A DNA stretch of 64,000 nt from positions 1-64,000 of the forward strand of contig NZ_AP018771.1 in assembly GCF_019703545.1 (NCBI RefSeq), in the 5' to 3' direction. The notes beneath the pieces were generated by a model, which was not told where the DNA came from, ran no database searches, and worked only from the letters and a program-made list of their open reading frames with translations. Source of the DNA: Haemophilus influenzae (GTDB taxonomy: Bacteria; Pseudomonadota; Gammaproteobacteria; Enterobacterales; Pasteurellaceae). A program made the translations under genes and the position numbers. Positions within the stretch are counted from its first letter, which is position 1. Every line of letters begins with the position of its first letter. This document shows positions 43,270 through 54,700 of the stretch, piece after piece.

Positions 43270-43935
43270 ATGGAAAACAATGATGAATTAATGCCACGGG
43301 AAAAATTGCTGGCATTCGGAGCAAAAGCATTAAGTGATTATGAACTACTTGCGATTTTTTTACGTACTGGTATCAAAGGTTGTCCTGTTATGTCACTTTC
43401 TAAAAATGTATTAACGCATTTTGGCTCCTTGCACGCTTTACTTTCCGCAGATAAAAAAGCTTTCTGTTCTGTAAAAGGCTTAGGTATTACGCAATTTATT
43501 CAACTGCAAGCGATTACGGAAATGACCAAGCGTTATTTAAAGCAAGATATGTTAAGTACGCCGATTATTAATGATCCTGAAACGGTAAAACTTTTTTTAC
43601 TCACTGAATTGCAATGCGAGGAAAGAGAAGTATTTATGGTTTTATTTTTAGATAATCAACATCGTTTGATTAAAAAAGAGCGGTTATTTTTAGGTACAAT
43701 TAATGTATCAGCGGTTTATCCGCGAGAAATTATTAAAGAAGCACTCTATTGTAATGCGGCAGCTTTAATTTTGGCACATAATCATCCTTCAGGTATAACG
43801 GAGCCGAGTTATTCGGATCAGCTTATTACTAAAAAAATTCAAGATGCGGCTGAACTAATGGAAATTCGCGTGCTTGATCATTTAATTGTAGGGAAAAGCG
43901 ATTGTTATTCTTTCGCGGAGAATTGTTTATTATAA
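43270..43935 (+). CDS. radC: RadC family protein (JAB/MPN domain)
   Basis: The 221-residue protein has an N-terminal helix-hairpin-helix-like region (SDYELLAIFLRTG, SVKGLGITQF). A C-terminal JAB metalloprotease-type domain holds the zinc motif HNHPSGITEPSYSD near residue 170. The molecular role is unsettled; the old repair assignment in E. coli was withdrawn, and in Haemophilus it belongs to the competence regulon. ATG 43270 (MENNDELMPREKLLAFG) fits the family; a GTG at 43231, inside an uptake signal, would add 13 unlike residues. Neither has a strong ribosome site. Confidence 0.93.
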   Translation: MENNDELMPREKLLAFGAKALSDYELLAIFLRTGIKGCPVMSLSKNVLTHFGSLHALLSADKKAFCSVKGLGITQFIQLQAITEMTKRYLKQDMLSTPIINDPETVKLFLLTELQCEEREVFMVLFLDNQHRLIKKERLFLGTINVSAVYPREIIKEALYCNAAALILAHNHPSGITEPSYSDQLITKKIQDAAELMEIRVLDHLIVGKSDCYSFAENCLL

Positions 43936-43993
43936 ATTTTTATAATATTGACCATTTTTTTACCGATTACATTCAGGAAAATCGCATTTACAC

Positions 43994-44022
43994 TTGAGAA
44001 ATGAAAACAAAGTCAGTATAAT
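43994..44022 (+). promoter_or_regulatory. rpmB-rpmG promoter
   Basis: TTGAGA (43994-43999) and a perfect TATAAT (44017-44022) with a 17-base spacer, followed by a GCGACC stretch typical of growth-rate-controlled promoters. Confidence 0.85.
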
Positions 44023-44028
44023 TTGCGA

Positions 44029-44148
44029 CCTTTAATATAGTAAGCGGGTCGGATTAGCGCGACCTGACGAGGTAGCAAGCTAGGTTTAACCAGCTTTAAA
44101 CAATCCGAACCGTAAGCTCGAGCTTATATTTAATTATTGGAGATTATT
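44029..44148 (+). promoter_or_regulatory. Structured leader of rpmB, candidate r-protein control RNA
   Basis: The 120-base leader can nest TAAGC (44041-44045) with GCTTA (44122-44126), CGGATT (44050-44055) with AATCCG (44102-44107), and AAGCT (44077-44081) with AGCTT (44092-44096). GGTCG (44047-44051) / CGACC (44060-44064) is an alternative hairpin that excludes the second pairing. TAAGCTCGAGCTTA (44113-44126) is a perfect palindrome near the ribosome site. Autogenous control by L28 or L33 is inference. Confidence 0.5.
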
Positions 44149-44385
44149 ATGTCTAGAGTTTGTCAAGTAACAGGCAAGCGTCCAGCTGTGGGTAATAACC
44201 GCTCACACGCAATGAATGCGACACGTCGTCGTTTTCTTCCAAACCTTCACACTCACCGTTTTTGGGTTGAAAGTGAAAACCGTTTCGTAACCTTACGTTT
44301 AACTGCGAAAGGTATGCGTATTATTGATAAAAAAGGCATTGATGCAGTATTAGCTGAAATCCGTGCTCGTGGCGAAAAAATCTAA
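44149..44385 (+). CDS. rpmB: 50S ribosomal protein L28
   Basis: L28 is a small basic large-subunit protein. The 78-residue product reads [20 protein letters not shown] and [13 protein letters not shown], nearly identical to other gammaproteobacterial L28. ATG 44149 has TTGGAGA at 44137-44143; an ATG four codons upstream is rejected. It is followed after 11 bases by rpmG. Confidence 0.98.
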   Translation: MSRVCQVTGKRPAVGNNRSHAMNATRRRFLPNLHTHRFWVESENRFVTLRLTAKGMRIIDKKGIDAVLAEIRARGEKI

Positions 44386-44396
44386 GGAGCTAAAAA

Positions 44397-44567
44397 ATGG
44401 CAGCTAAAGGTGCTCGTGAGAAAATCCGTTTAGTTTCTACTGCAGAGACAGGTCACTTCTACACAACTGATAAAAACAAACGTAATATGCCTGAAAAAAT
44501 GGAAATCAAAAAATTTGATCCAGTAGTGCGTAAACACGTTATCTATAAAGAAGCAAAAATCAAATAA
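44397..44567 (+). CDS. rpmG: 50S ribosomal protein L33
   Basis: I translated this 56-residue gene by hand: [19 protein letters not shown], then [20 protein letters not shown], ending in KEAKIK. It is the zinc-free L33 type (no CxxC pairs). The ribosome site AAGGAG lies at 44384-44389. It forms an operon with rpmB and ends 18 bases before a strong terminator. In E. coli mutM follows; here dat and ddc intervene. Confidence 0.97.
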
Positions 44568-44585
44568 TATTGATTTAATTATTTT

Positions 44586-44615
44586 AAACCCGAGTAGAAA
44601 CTCGGGTTTTTTATT
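44586..44615 (+). terminator. rpmBG terminator
   Basis: A perfect 10-base stem AAACCCGAGT / ACTCGGGTTT with a 4-base loop, followed by TTTATTT. Confidence 0.92.
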
Positions 44616-44677
44616 TGTTCTTATTAGAAACGTTTGCTTTTTATTTAGACGTTTGACTCGTAAGAAGCTAAATTTGC

Positions 44678-44705
44678 TTTTCATATTGCAAAAAAAATAT
44701 ACAAT
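44678..44705 (+). promoter_or_regulatory. Candidate dat promoter
   Basis: TTTTCA (44678-44683) and TACAAT (44700-44705, within TATACAAT) with a 16-base spacer. It would give a leader of about 200 bases. Confidence 0.5.
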
Positions 44706-44711
44706 TGTCCC

Positions 44712-44913
44712 CGTTTTGACGTAACCCTACATCAAAACCTGTTTCCAACCTAGCCCGTCCAATGGGCAAACTAGGGTAAAAACAAAAAAGCTGAAACGCT
44801 TTTTTTAATAAGTAGCGAGTCAAATGCCCTATGTGTCTGTTTTATAAACAGTAAATTTATCGCAAGGCACCCGACTTATTTTTTTCACCTCTTTTAGAAG
44901 GTTTTAATCAAAA
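44712..44913 (+). promoter_or_regulatory. Structured dat leader, candidate riboswitch or attenuator
   Basis: The leader can form, in order, GTTTTGA (44713-44719)/TCAAAAC (44732-44738) and the nested hairpin CCTAGCCC/GGGC..CTAGG (44749-44775). Then come AAAAAAGC (44784-44791)/GCTTTTTT (44798-44805), and AATAAGT (44807-44813)/ACTTATT (44874-44880) followed by TTTTT (44881-44885). CCCTA (44725-44729) could instead pair with TAGGG (44772-44776), giving two exclusive folds. The last hairpin looks like a terminator placed 28 bases before the dat ATG. A small frame (ATG 44824, 7 codons) lies inside it. No known riboswitch class was recognised. Confidence 0.5.
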
Positions 44914-46278
44914 ATGACAATGATTACCCCTGTACAAGCAATTCTTGCTTCAAACCAACATTTTTTAGATCGCCAAGATGTAATGGAATCCAACGTACGT
45001 AGTTATCCTCGTAAATTACCTTTTGCCTATGCAAAAGCACAAGGCTGTTGGGTTACTGATGTTGAAGGTAATGAATACCTAGACTTTTTAGCAGGCGCAG
45101 GAACCCTTGCATTAGGACATAATCATCCTATATTAATGCAAGCCATTAAAGACGTATTAGATAGCGGATTGCCGTTACACACTTTAGATTTAACCACTCC
45201 ACTTAAAGATGCGTTTAGTGAAGAATTATTGTCATTCTTCCCGAAAGATAAATATATCTTACAATTCACAGGCCCTTCTGGTGCAGATGCAAATGAAGCA
45301 GCCATCAAATTAGCCAAAACTTACACAGGGCGTGGCAATATCATTGCTTTCTCTGGCGGTTTTCACGGTATGACCCAAGGGGCATTAGCCTTAACAGGTA
45401 ATCTTGGTGCAAAAAATGCCGTTGAAAATTTAATGCCTGGCGTACAATTTATGCCATATCCACACGAATACCGCTGCCCATTTGGCATTGGTGGAGAAGC
45501 GGGCGCGAAAGCAGTTGAACAATACTTTGAAAACTTCATCGAAGATGTAGAAAGTGGCGTAGTAAAACCAGCTGCAGTAATTTTAGAAGCAATCCAAGGA
45601 GAAGGCGGCGTTGTTCCAGCACCAATAAGCTTCTTACAAAAAGTACGTGAAGTAACCCAAAAACACGGCATTTTAATGATCGTCGATGAAGTGCAAGCTG
45701 GTTTCTGCCGTTCTGGAAAAATGTTCGCCTTTGAACACGCAGGCATTGAGCCTGATATTATTGTGATGTCAAAAGCAGTTGGTGGCAGCTTACCATTAGC
45801 TGTATTAGCTATTCGTAAAGAATTTGATGCTTGGCAACCTGCAGGACATACAGGTACATTTCGTGGCAATCAATTAGCGATGGCGACAGGTTACGCTTCA
45901 CTTAAAATTATGCGTGATGAAAACCTCGCACAAAATGCCCAAGAGCGTGGTGAATACTTAACCAACGCATTACGCGAATTAAGCAAAGAATATCCGTGCA
46001 TCGGCAACGTACGTGGTCGTGGCTTAATGATGGGGATCGATATTGTAGACGAACGCCAATCGAAAGATGCGACAGGGGCTTACCCGCGCGATTGTGAATT
46101 AGCGGCAGCAATCCAAAAAGCTTGCTTCAAAAACAAACTCTTGCTCGAACGTGGCGGACGCGGTGGCAACGTGGTTCGCGTGCTTTGTGCGGTAAACATC
46201 AACCAAAATGAATGCGAAGAATTTATCAAACGTTTCAAGCAGTCTGTAGCAGACGCATTAAAAGCCGTGAGAGGCTAA
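44914..46278 (+). CDS. dat: Diaminobutyrate--2-oxoglutarate aminotransferase
   Basis: Dat makes L-2,4-diaminobutyrate from aspartate semialdehyde with glutamate as amino donor. The 454-residue class III aminotransferase carries the PLP Lys287 in [12 protein letters not shown], the [11 protein letters not shown] motif before it, and [12 protein letters not shown] near residue 65. ATG 44914 follows AGAAGG. It pairs with ddc 190 bases downstream; together they give 1,3-diaminopropane, a polyamine found in Haemophilus. A long structured leader precedes it. An uptake signal core (46278-46286) starts in its stop codon. Confidence 0.96.
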   Translation: MTMITPVQAILASNQHFLDRQDVMESNVRSYPRKLPFAYAKAQGCWVTDVEGNEYLDFLAGAGTLALGHNHPILMQAIKDVLDSGLPLHTLDLTTPLKDAFSEELLSFFPKDKYILQFTGPSGADANEAAIKLAKTYTGRGNIIAFSGGFHGMTQGALALTGNLGAKNAVENLMPGVQFMPYPHEYRCPFGIGGEAGAKAVEQYFENFIEDVESGVVKPAAVILEAIQGEGGVVPAPISFLQKVREVTQKHGILMIVDEVQAGFCRSGKMFAFEHAGIEPDIIVMSKAVGGSLPLAVLAIRKEFDAWQPAGHTGTFRGNQLAMATGYASLKIMRDENLAQNAQERGEYLTNALRELSKEYPCIGNVRGRGLMMGIDIVDERQSKDATGAYPRDCELAAAIQKACFKNKLLLERGGRGGNVVRVLCAVNINQNECEEFIKRFKQSVADALKAVRG

Positions 46279-46286
46279 AGTGCGGT
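46278..46286 (+). repeat. DNA uptake signal core (USS)
   Basis: Exact AAGTGCGGT whose first base is the last base of the dat stop codon. It is the only exact core between 43238 and 48189. Confidence 0.95.
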
Positions 46287-46330
46287 TAAATTTTGCAAAA
46301 TTTTTGCGAATTTTGACCGCTTAGTAATTA

Positions 46331-46444
46331 CTCCCTCTTTAGAAAAGAAGAGCAAGGGGGAGATTTGATTACAATGTTTAATTACTCACAAGGTTGAATT
46401 TTCTTCTGTCAAATCTCCCCTACCCCTTCTTTGCTAAAGAGGGG
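46331..46444. repeat. Large intergenic dyad between dat and ddc (family B)
   Basis: A left arm of 38 bases (46331-46368) and a right arm of 36 bases (46409-46444) are imperfect inverted copies. Both contain CCCTCTTTAG and GGGGAGATTTGA or their complements, and they are separated by a 40-base AT-rich loop. It would form a very long mRNA hairpin between two genes of one pathway. The short palindrome at 12646-12670 shares the CCCCTCTTTGC core. Confidence 0.85.
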
Positions 46445-46462
46445 CATTTTTTAGGAAATTAG

Positions 46463-48004
<1,542 letters not shown>

Positions 48005-48029
48005 TTAGTTAGTCAATTAACACAAAATA

Positions 48030-48062
48030 TAACCGCTTGTATCTGAAAACAGGCGGTTATTC
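48030..48062 (+). terminator. Hairpin after ddc, probable terminator
   Basis: TAACCGCTTGT (48030-48040) pairs with ACAGGCGGTTA (48049-48059) with one G-U, loop of 8, followed by a weak TTCTGT tail. Confidence 0.6.
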
Positions 48063-48189
48063 TGTAAAATAAAAATCTTTTAGCATAGATCAAACGAGAT
48101 ATATAAATTTTATCCATTAGATAACTACCTATATTTTTGAAATATTCATCATTTTAATTTTCAAAGAATATAAAAAAATGGTAAAACTA

Positions 48190-48198
48190 ACCGCACTT
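48190..48198 (-). repeat. DNA uptake signal core (USS)
   Basis: Exact ACCGCACTT upstream of mutM. Confidence 0.95.
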
Positions 48199-48235
48199 TA
48201 TATCATTATTCTATCTACTTACTAAGTTGAAAATT

Positions 48236-49051
48236 ATGCCGGAACTTCCTGAAGTCGAAACTGCACTACGTGGTATTAGCCCTTATCTTAAGAATTTTAC
48301 GATTGAGAAAGTTGTCGTGCGCCAGCCTAAATTACGCTGGGCTGTATCAGAGGAATTGATAACCCTTAAAAATGTAAAAATTGTCGATCTCACTCGTCGA
48401 GCAAAATATTTGATTATTCACACGGAAAAAGGCTATATCATCGGGCATTTGGGCATGTCAGGTTCGGTGCGAATTGTGCCACAGGATAGTGCAATAGATA
48501 AACATGATCATATTGATATTGTAGTGAATAATGGCAAGTTATTACGCTATAACGATCCTCGCCGTTTCGGTGCATGGTTGTGGACGGAGAATCTAGATGA
48601 CTTTCATCTTTTCTTAAAGTTAGGCCCTGAACCACTTTCTGATGAATTTAATGCAGAATATTTATTCAAAAAATCTCGTCAAAAATCAACCGCACTTAAA
48701 ACTTTCTTGATGGATAACGCTGTGGTAGTGGGCGTTGGAAATATTTATGCGAATGAAAGTTTGTTTATTTGTGGCATTCATCCCCTTAAACTCGCTAAAA
48801 ATTTGACTCGCAATCAATGTTTCTCTTTAGTGAACACGATTAAAGATGTTTTGAGAAAAGCCATTATTCAAGGTGGAACAACACTTAAAGATTTTTTACA
48901 GCCCGATGGTCGCCCAGGTTATTTTGCACAAGAATTATTGGTATATGGCAATAAAGATAAACCTTGTCCAAAGTGCGGTGGAAAAATTGAAAGTTTAATT
49001 ATTGGACAGCGTAATAGTTTCTTTTGCCCGAAATGTCAGAAAAGGGGTTAG
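48236..49051 (+). CDS. mutM: Formamidopyrimidine-DNA glycosylase
   Basis: MutM (Fpg) excises 8-oxoguanine and formamidopyrimidines. The 271-residue protein must start MPELPEVE because Pro2 and Glu3 are catalytic, so ATG 48236 is correct and an upstream TTG is rejected. GNIYANE lies near residue 168 and the C-terminal zinc finger is CPKCGG...CPKC. An uptake signal core (48971-48979) encodes Lys-Cys-Gly of the finger, and another is at 48689-48697. Confidence 0.98.
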   Translation: MPELPEVETALRGISPYLKNFTIEKVVVRQPKLRWAVSEELITLKNVKIVDLTRRAKYLIIHTEKGYIIGHLGMSGSVRIVPQDSAIDKHDHIDIVVNNGKLLRYNDPRRFGAWLWTENLDDFHLFLKLGPEPLSDEFNAEYLFKKSRQKSTALKTFLMDNAVVVGVGNIYANESLFICGIHPLKLAKNLTRNQCFSLVNTIKDVLRKAIIQGGTTLKDFLQPDGRPGYFAQELLVYGNKDKPCPKCGGKIESLIIGQRNSFFCPKCQKRG

Positions 49052-49100
49052 AACAAATAAATTTTCAAATTGAAAAGAAAGTATTAAATATAATGAAAAC

Positions 49101-49126
49101 AGCGGTCAAAATAGACCGCTATTTTT
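49101..49126. terminator. mutM terminator, possibly also for degS
   Basis: AGCGGTC / GACCGCT, a 7-base perfect stem with a 6-base loop, followed by ATTTTT on the plus strand and by TTTTCAT on the minus strand. Confidence 0.8.
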
Positions 49127-50147
49127 AATTTACTGGAAATTCTTCAATAACAACTGGAATTTGTAAGATTTTGCCTAATCGGAGAATGGTGACGAGAACT
49201 TTTGAATTAGGTTTTGTATTTGCGATAATTTGCATCATTTCTCGGGCTGAAATACCTTCTTGATTATTTAATTTCAAAATCACATCGCCAACTTGAATAC
49301 CTGATTTCGCAGCTGGGCTGTTCGGGCTTACGTCTGTGATAACTATGCCTTCTTCACTACTTGAACTAATATCACTTTGTACACCAAAATAACCTCGAAT
49401 CACACGTCCATCACGCATAATTTTACGTAGTACATCATTTGCAATATCTATTGGAATGGCAAAATTTAGTCCTTCTGCGATTTCATTGGCGGTTTTGCCA
49501 ATACTTAGCGTGCTAATTCCAACCAATTCCCCAGCAGAATTAATTAATGCGCCACCTGAGTTGCCGCGGTTAATTGAAGCATCAGTTTGAATAAAATTTT
49601 GTCTGCCCACCGAATCGCCTACCGCATTACGACCGATTGCGCTAATGATTCCTTGAGACACGCTTTGTCCTAAGTTGTAGGGATTACCGATTGCTAATAC
49701 CACATCGCCGACGTGAGCTTGACGCTCTGAATTTTGTGGAATAGTTGAAAGATTATCTGCACGAATTTTAAGAACAGCGAGATCAGTGAGATCATCTGAA
49801 CCAACAAGACTGGCCTCAAAAATATTTCCGTTTTGCAACGCTACTACAATTTGATCTGCATTTTGAATGACGTGTTTATTCGTCAGAATATAGCCATCTT
49901 TACTCATAATCACACCAGAACCTAAGTTATTCACTTGTAGCTGATCATTATCATTAATGCTGGCGGAAGAAAAAGAGCGGTTATAAACATTCACTACTGC
50001 TGGAGAGGCAATACGCACGGCATTTTTGAACGATACAATATCGTCTGAAGTGAAGATATTGCTGTTATTCAGTCTTGGAACCGCAAACAAAATCACGCCC
50101 GCAGCAGCCAAGCCCCAAAGGGCGGAATGGAAAAGTTTTTTAAGCAT
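49125..50147 (-). CDS. degS: Periplasmic serine endoprotease DegS
   Basis: DegS is the inner-membrane-anchored HtrA-type protease that senses misfolded porins and starts sigma-E release by cutting RseA. The 340-residue protein has one N-terminal membrane anchor (LWGLAAAGVILFAVPRL) and catalytic motifs TNKHVIQNAD (His), DLTDLAVLK (Asp) and INRGNSGGAL (Ser, near 190). A single PDZ domain follows (about 245-340). One PDZ plus an anchor favours DegS over DegP. Its ATG directly follows the ribD stop with no gap. Confidence 0.94.
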   Translation of the reverse strand: MLKKLFHSALWGLAAAGVILFAVPRLNNSNIFTSDDIVSFKNAVRIASPAVVNVYNRSFSSASINDNDQLQVNNLGSGVIMSKDGYILTNKHVIQNADQIVVALQNGNIFEASLVGSDDLTDLAVLKIRADNLSTIPQNSERQAHVGDVVLAIGNPYNLGQSVSQGIISAIGRNAVGDSVGRQNFIQTDASINRGNSGGALINSAGELVGISTLSIGKTANEIAEGLNFAIPIDIANDVLRKIMRDGRVIRGYFGVQSDISSSSEEGIVITDVSPNSPAAKSGIQVGDVILKLNNQEGISAREMMQIIANTKPNSKVLVTILRLGKILQIPVVIEEFPVN

Positions 50148-51266
50148 TTAGATTCCTTTCGGCGTGTAAGTTAATTTTATATCGTCACCGATTTGTTCTA
50201 ATTCATTGAGTTGCCATAATGGTGCATCGGCAAGTTTAGTTAAATTCGGTAATTGGCATAGACCACGAGCATTGTCGCCAAGTAATTTAGGCGCAATGTA
50301 AATAATCAATTCATCTACTAATTTCGCATCAATTAAACTCCCTGCTAAATTTGCTCCAGCTTCTACCCAAAGGGTATTTATTTGTCTTCTTCCCAATTCT
50401 TGCATTAATTCTTTTAATAAATTTTCTTTTGGAAGAATAATTTGTTCACAGAAATCAGGAAAGCCTGTTAAATCTCGTGGTTCATTAGAAACTAACCAAA
50501 CGGGAGAATGAGTTAAAAAAAGTTTATGAGTCGGCTGAATGCGATGTTGTGAATCTAAAATGACACGCACAGGCTGGCGAAGATCTTCTTTTTTATATTC
50601 TGTTTTAAGATTTTCAGGAAATTCGTCCCAGCGTACATTAAGGCTTGGATCATCTGCAATTATTGTCGCAGAAGTAGATAAAAGTGCGGATGATTTTGCT
50701 CGCATTTTTTGTACGTCCGAACGAGCATCAGGGCCTGTAATCCATTTACTTTCTCCACTTTCCATTGCTGTTCGTCCATCTAAACTCATCGCGAGTTTGA
50801 GTTGAACAAAAGGCATACCTTGACGCATTCGTTTCAAAAAGCCTTTATTTATTTTTTCCGCTTGATCGTTCAATAAATTCACCGCACTTTCGATGCCTGC
50901 ATCAGACAACATTTTCAAGCCTTTCCCTGCGACTTGAGGATTTGGATCTTGCATAGCCGTAATGACTTTCACTACGCCCACCTCAATTAATCCTAATGCA
51001 CAAGGCGGTGTTCTCCCATAGTGAGAACAAGGCTCAAGCGTAACATAAGCTATCGCACCTTTTGCATTTTCTCCTGCTTGAGCTAAAGCAACGCGTTCAG
51101 CGTGAGGCTGTCCTGCCTTAAAATGAAAGCCCTCCCCCACAATTTCACCATTTTTTACCAATACGCATCCCACCGATGGGTTCGGTGTAGTGGTATATTG
51201 TCCTTTGGCTGCCAAATCTAAGGCTCGTTGCATAAATACGTGATCTTGTGAGGAAAATTCAGACAT
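50148..51266 (-). CDS. ribD: Riboflavin biosynthesis deaminase/reductase RibD
   Basis: RibD performs two early riboflavin steps: pyrimidine deamination and sugar reduction. The 372-residue protein has the zinc deaminase motif HAERVAL...PCSHYGRTPPC at its N-terminus (about 53-90) and a DHFR-like reductase domain after residue 150 (KLAMSLDGRTAMESGESKWITG). An uptake signal core is at 50881-50889. It follows nrdR by 2 bases, the conserved nrdR-ribD pair. Confidence 0.97.
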   Translation of the reverse strand: MSEFSSQDHVFMQRALDLAAKGQYTTTPNPSVGCVLVKNGEIVGEGFHFKAGQPHAERVALAQAGENAKGAIAYVTLEPCSHYGRTPPCALGLIEVGVVKVITAMQDPNPQVAGKGLKMLSDAGIESAVNLLNDQAEKINKGFLKRMRQGMPFVQLKLAMSLDGRTAMESGESKWITGPDARSDVQKMRAKSSALLSTSATIIADDPSLNVRWDEFPENLKTEYKKEDLRQPVRVILDSQHRIQPTHKLFLTHSPVWLVSNEPRDLTGFPDFCEQIILPKENLLKELMQELGRRQINTLWVEAGANLAGSLIDAKLVDELIIYIAPKLLGDNARGLCQLPNLTKLADAPLWQLNELEQIGDDIKLTYTPKGI

Positions 51267-51268
51267 AA

Positions 51269-51718
51269 TTAATCCTTTAATTTTTCAATTTCGATAGTGA
51301 ATTGATCAATATCATCAAAACTTAAATAGACTGATGCAAAACGAATATAAGCCACTTTATCGAGTTTTTTTAATTCATTCATCGCAAGTTTACCCACTAA
51401 CTTACTTGGCACTTCACGTTCGCCAGTTGCACGCAGTTGAAGAATTATATGATTAATTGCTTTTTCTACATCATCTGCACTTACAGGACGTTTTTCTAAG
51501 GCGTGTTGAATACCGCTACGCAATTTATCTTCATTGAATGGCTCACGTGTACCATCAGTTTTGATAATTTTCGGTATGATTAATTCTGCCATTTCAAAAG
51601 TAGTAAAACGTTCGTGACAATGACCGCACTCACGGCGGCGGCGAACTTGATAACCATCAGATACTAAACGGCTATCAATAACTTTAGTTTCTTCTGTATC
51701 ACAAAATGGACAGCGCAT
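51269..51718 (-). CDS. nrdR: Transcriptional repressor NrdR
   Basis: NrdR represses ribonucleotide reductase genes in response to ATP and dATP. The 149-residue protein starts [17 protein letters not shown], with zinc-finger pairs CPFC and CGHC (about 3-34). The ATP-cone domain follows (about 49-139). The ATG is at 51718 with a GGAGAA site upstream. It heads the nrdR-ribD-degS series. Confidence 0.97.
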   Translation of the reverse strand: MRCPFCDTEETKVIDSRLVSDGYQVRRRRECGHCHERFTTFEMAELIIPKIIKTDGTREPFNEDKLRSGIQHALEKRPVSADDVEKAINHIILQLRATGEREVPSKLVGKLAMNELKKLDKVAYIRFASVYLSFDDIDQFTIEIEKLKD

Positions 51719-51772
51719 AGATAATTCTCCATAAAAGGTCGTTATTCTACTAAAAAATAGGTTATTTGACGA

Positions 51773-54700
51773 TTAGCTTTGTGCCTTTCTTGAGTTCTTT
51801 TGTGCGAATAATAAGCCAAACCAATCTTTTGTTTGTGTTAATAATTTTTCAATATTTCCAGTTTGTTCAAATCTTGAGGTTTGCGCTAATACCCGTGACC
51901 AATATGGATCAGCTTTTGACCCGAAACCATTACTTTCAGTTAATTCCTGAAGTTTTTCAGAAACATTGTCAAAATTTACCGCACTTTTATCATCTACAAT
52001 AAAATCACTTATATTTCTTATTGTTGGCACCAATTGGATTTCAATTTGACTTTGTAAATAATCTTTTACGTAAGTTTGTAATTGAGAGAGAGCGGCTTCA
52101 CGCTCAATAGTCGGTAATTCAAGAACCTTATCTTGCGTAATTAATTTTGCTGGTAGTGCATTTTCTTGTGTAACACATTGAATTAAATAATAAATCCAAG
52201 GACGGATACAATAGCGATCTTTGTATTTCGCAAAATGCCAGTGAATGACTTGTGAATCATCGCCAAATAAAGCTTCCATATAACCAAATAAACGGATTTT
52301 TTGATTTTCGTTTTGCCAATCTACGGCAATATTAAAATCTATAGAAGCCTGTTTAGGCTCGCCAAGATCCACTATTTTCTCTTTAAATTCAAGAACATTG
52401 TTACGAATATTTTCAGCATAAACCTTTCCAAATTCAGCCCGAGGCAACACACCTTTAACTTCTGCTTGTCTAAAATAATCAGCAAAATTTTGTTCATCCA
52501 TATAGATTAAATCATTATTAAACGAATAATTATCCAAGCCATTTAAGGTAAAGTTTTCGCTGTCAGCAATACGGTTATCTTCATCGCGGAAATAAACACT
52601 AAGTTGTTTTTCAAAGAAAAATTTCACTGGGTTTTCCACAAAGCTGACTAAACGATCCAGTTCAATTTCTTCGATTTTTTCTGGGTTTTCTGTCATCGTG
52701 ACCGCAAATTCCGAATTACTTGCACTTGCGTCAAATTGAGCCATTGGCAACCATTTTGTCGCAAAAGAGCGGGTAAATTTTTCGTTGTTTTTGAAATTAT
52801 CTGGACTAAATGCGGTCATTGGATGTTCAATGACAGTAAGGACATTTTCACTTTGACCTTGATTAATATAATCCACGAGTTGGCTTACCAATACAGATGG
52901 TTCTTTCGGTTGATTATCTGTAATGGAACGCCCAACATAGCTGATATAGCAATAATTACGTGCTGCCAATAAGGCCTCTAAGAACAAATAACGATCATCA
53001 TCACGACGAACACGGTCGCCTTTTTGATGATGATATTGCATTAAATCAAAACTGTTTGGTGTTTGTGTTCTAGGGTAATCAGCATCATTCATTCCAAGTA
53101 AACAAACTACCTTGAATGGCACTGAACGCATTGGCAATAAGGTGCAGAAGTTTACTTTTCCTGCAAGGAATTTGAGGCTATTTGGCGCATCTTCCAATTT
53201 CATTGTGATGACATCGGCAATCACATCTGCTTGTAATTCTTCAGTAAAATGGAGCGATTTTAGATGCTCAGCTAATTCATTAATTTTCTCTTGAATATAG
53301 AAAATCGTGTCGCTTGTGTCTTCATTTTGAGCGAAGAAATTTGATAAAAGTGCGGTTAAAATTGCCTGCCATTTTTCGATGGAATGTACTTGCTGCAATG
53401 TTTCATATAACGCTGAAAGTACGGTAAAAAACTGTGACAACTTGCCAGCGAGTTCACCTTTTAAGCCATAGCTGCTGTTTAACCCCAGACTATCTTGCCA
53501 AATGCCCTGTTCTTCACGCATCGCATATCCTAAAATCATTCGTTCTAATCCAGCTTGCCAAGAATTGAAATTGACGCCATTTTGATTTTTTTGCAAACCG
53601 AAACGAATCCCTGAATCCGCCACCCATTCTCGCACTAATGGTAAATCAGCAAGAGAAATATTAAATCGTTCTCGCATCGCAGGGATATCCAACAACGCTA
53701 AGACATCCTCTGCACTAAAATTGCTCTCTTTTAAGCGTAATAAAGTTAAATAACTTGAGACCAACACATCGCTTTCTGAAAGTTTATTATCAGAAAGTGA
53801 AAAGGGAATTTGTGGCGCATCTCCATTTTTTTGCCCGAAAACTGCCTGAATATAAGGTGTGTATTGGTTTATATCTGCCACCATAACAACTACATCTTTT
53901 GGCGTAAGGTTAGGATCTTGATTAAATAAATCTAATAAATAATCGTGCAATACTTCCACTTCACGCATAGCACTGTGGCAAGAATGTAGAGTTAAAGTGC
54001 GGTCATTTTTTGCGATATTTAGCGGTTTATTTTCTAAATGCAGAATTTGAGACTGCAATTGTCCAAGTAAACTGTTCGATTTAATTTCTTGATAAGCATT
54101 GACAGGATAAGTTGGAATATGTTCTTCATCTCTCACTAATGTATAGAGAAAATCTCGCCCCATTTTTCCCCAAGCCGCCAGTAATGGATTGCCTACTTGA
54201 AGGTTTTCATTTTGATAAGTGACATCAAACTGAGCGTTTTCTAGTTGAGAAAGTTGATCCTCGGAAAAGAGCGGTTGATTTTCATCTTGTTTATTGAATT
54301 GATAACGCTTGCGAGAACGCAAATAATCGAGGCGTAAATCGCTAATATCCCCCCAATATTCTTGGCAAGGATTATTAAAAAATAAATGAATATCCACTTC
54401 AGAGGATATCGCTTGCAAAATATTGAGATAAGCAGTTGGAAGCGCTGGAATACCAAAAATAAATATGCGTGAAGGTAATTTTTTTGGTGCTTTTTTATCG
54501 GCAAGCAAGGCTAAGAACTGATTATGCAAAGCCGCTCGATGGGTGGCTTCATTAACATCTGATTTAACATCGACGACCAACGCACGCCATAGCTCCCCTT
54601 GCCATCTTGTATTGCCTTGAATTTGCGCAAACAACGTATCGTTTAGGTTAGGTTGTTGCTTTTGTATTTGCGCAGTGATTTGTTCATCTTCGCCTTTTTC

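Noticed and set aside
45363..45869. 168-codon minus-strand frame in dat
   Set aside because: It is the complement of conserved aminotransferase coding sequence, has Pro/Ser/Thr-rich composition and no ribosome site.
48227..48235. Longer MutM starting at TTG 48227
   Set aside because: MutM needs Pro2 and Glu3 at the processed N-terminus for catalysis, so the start must be ATG 48236.
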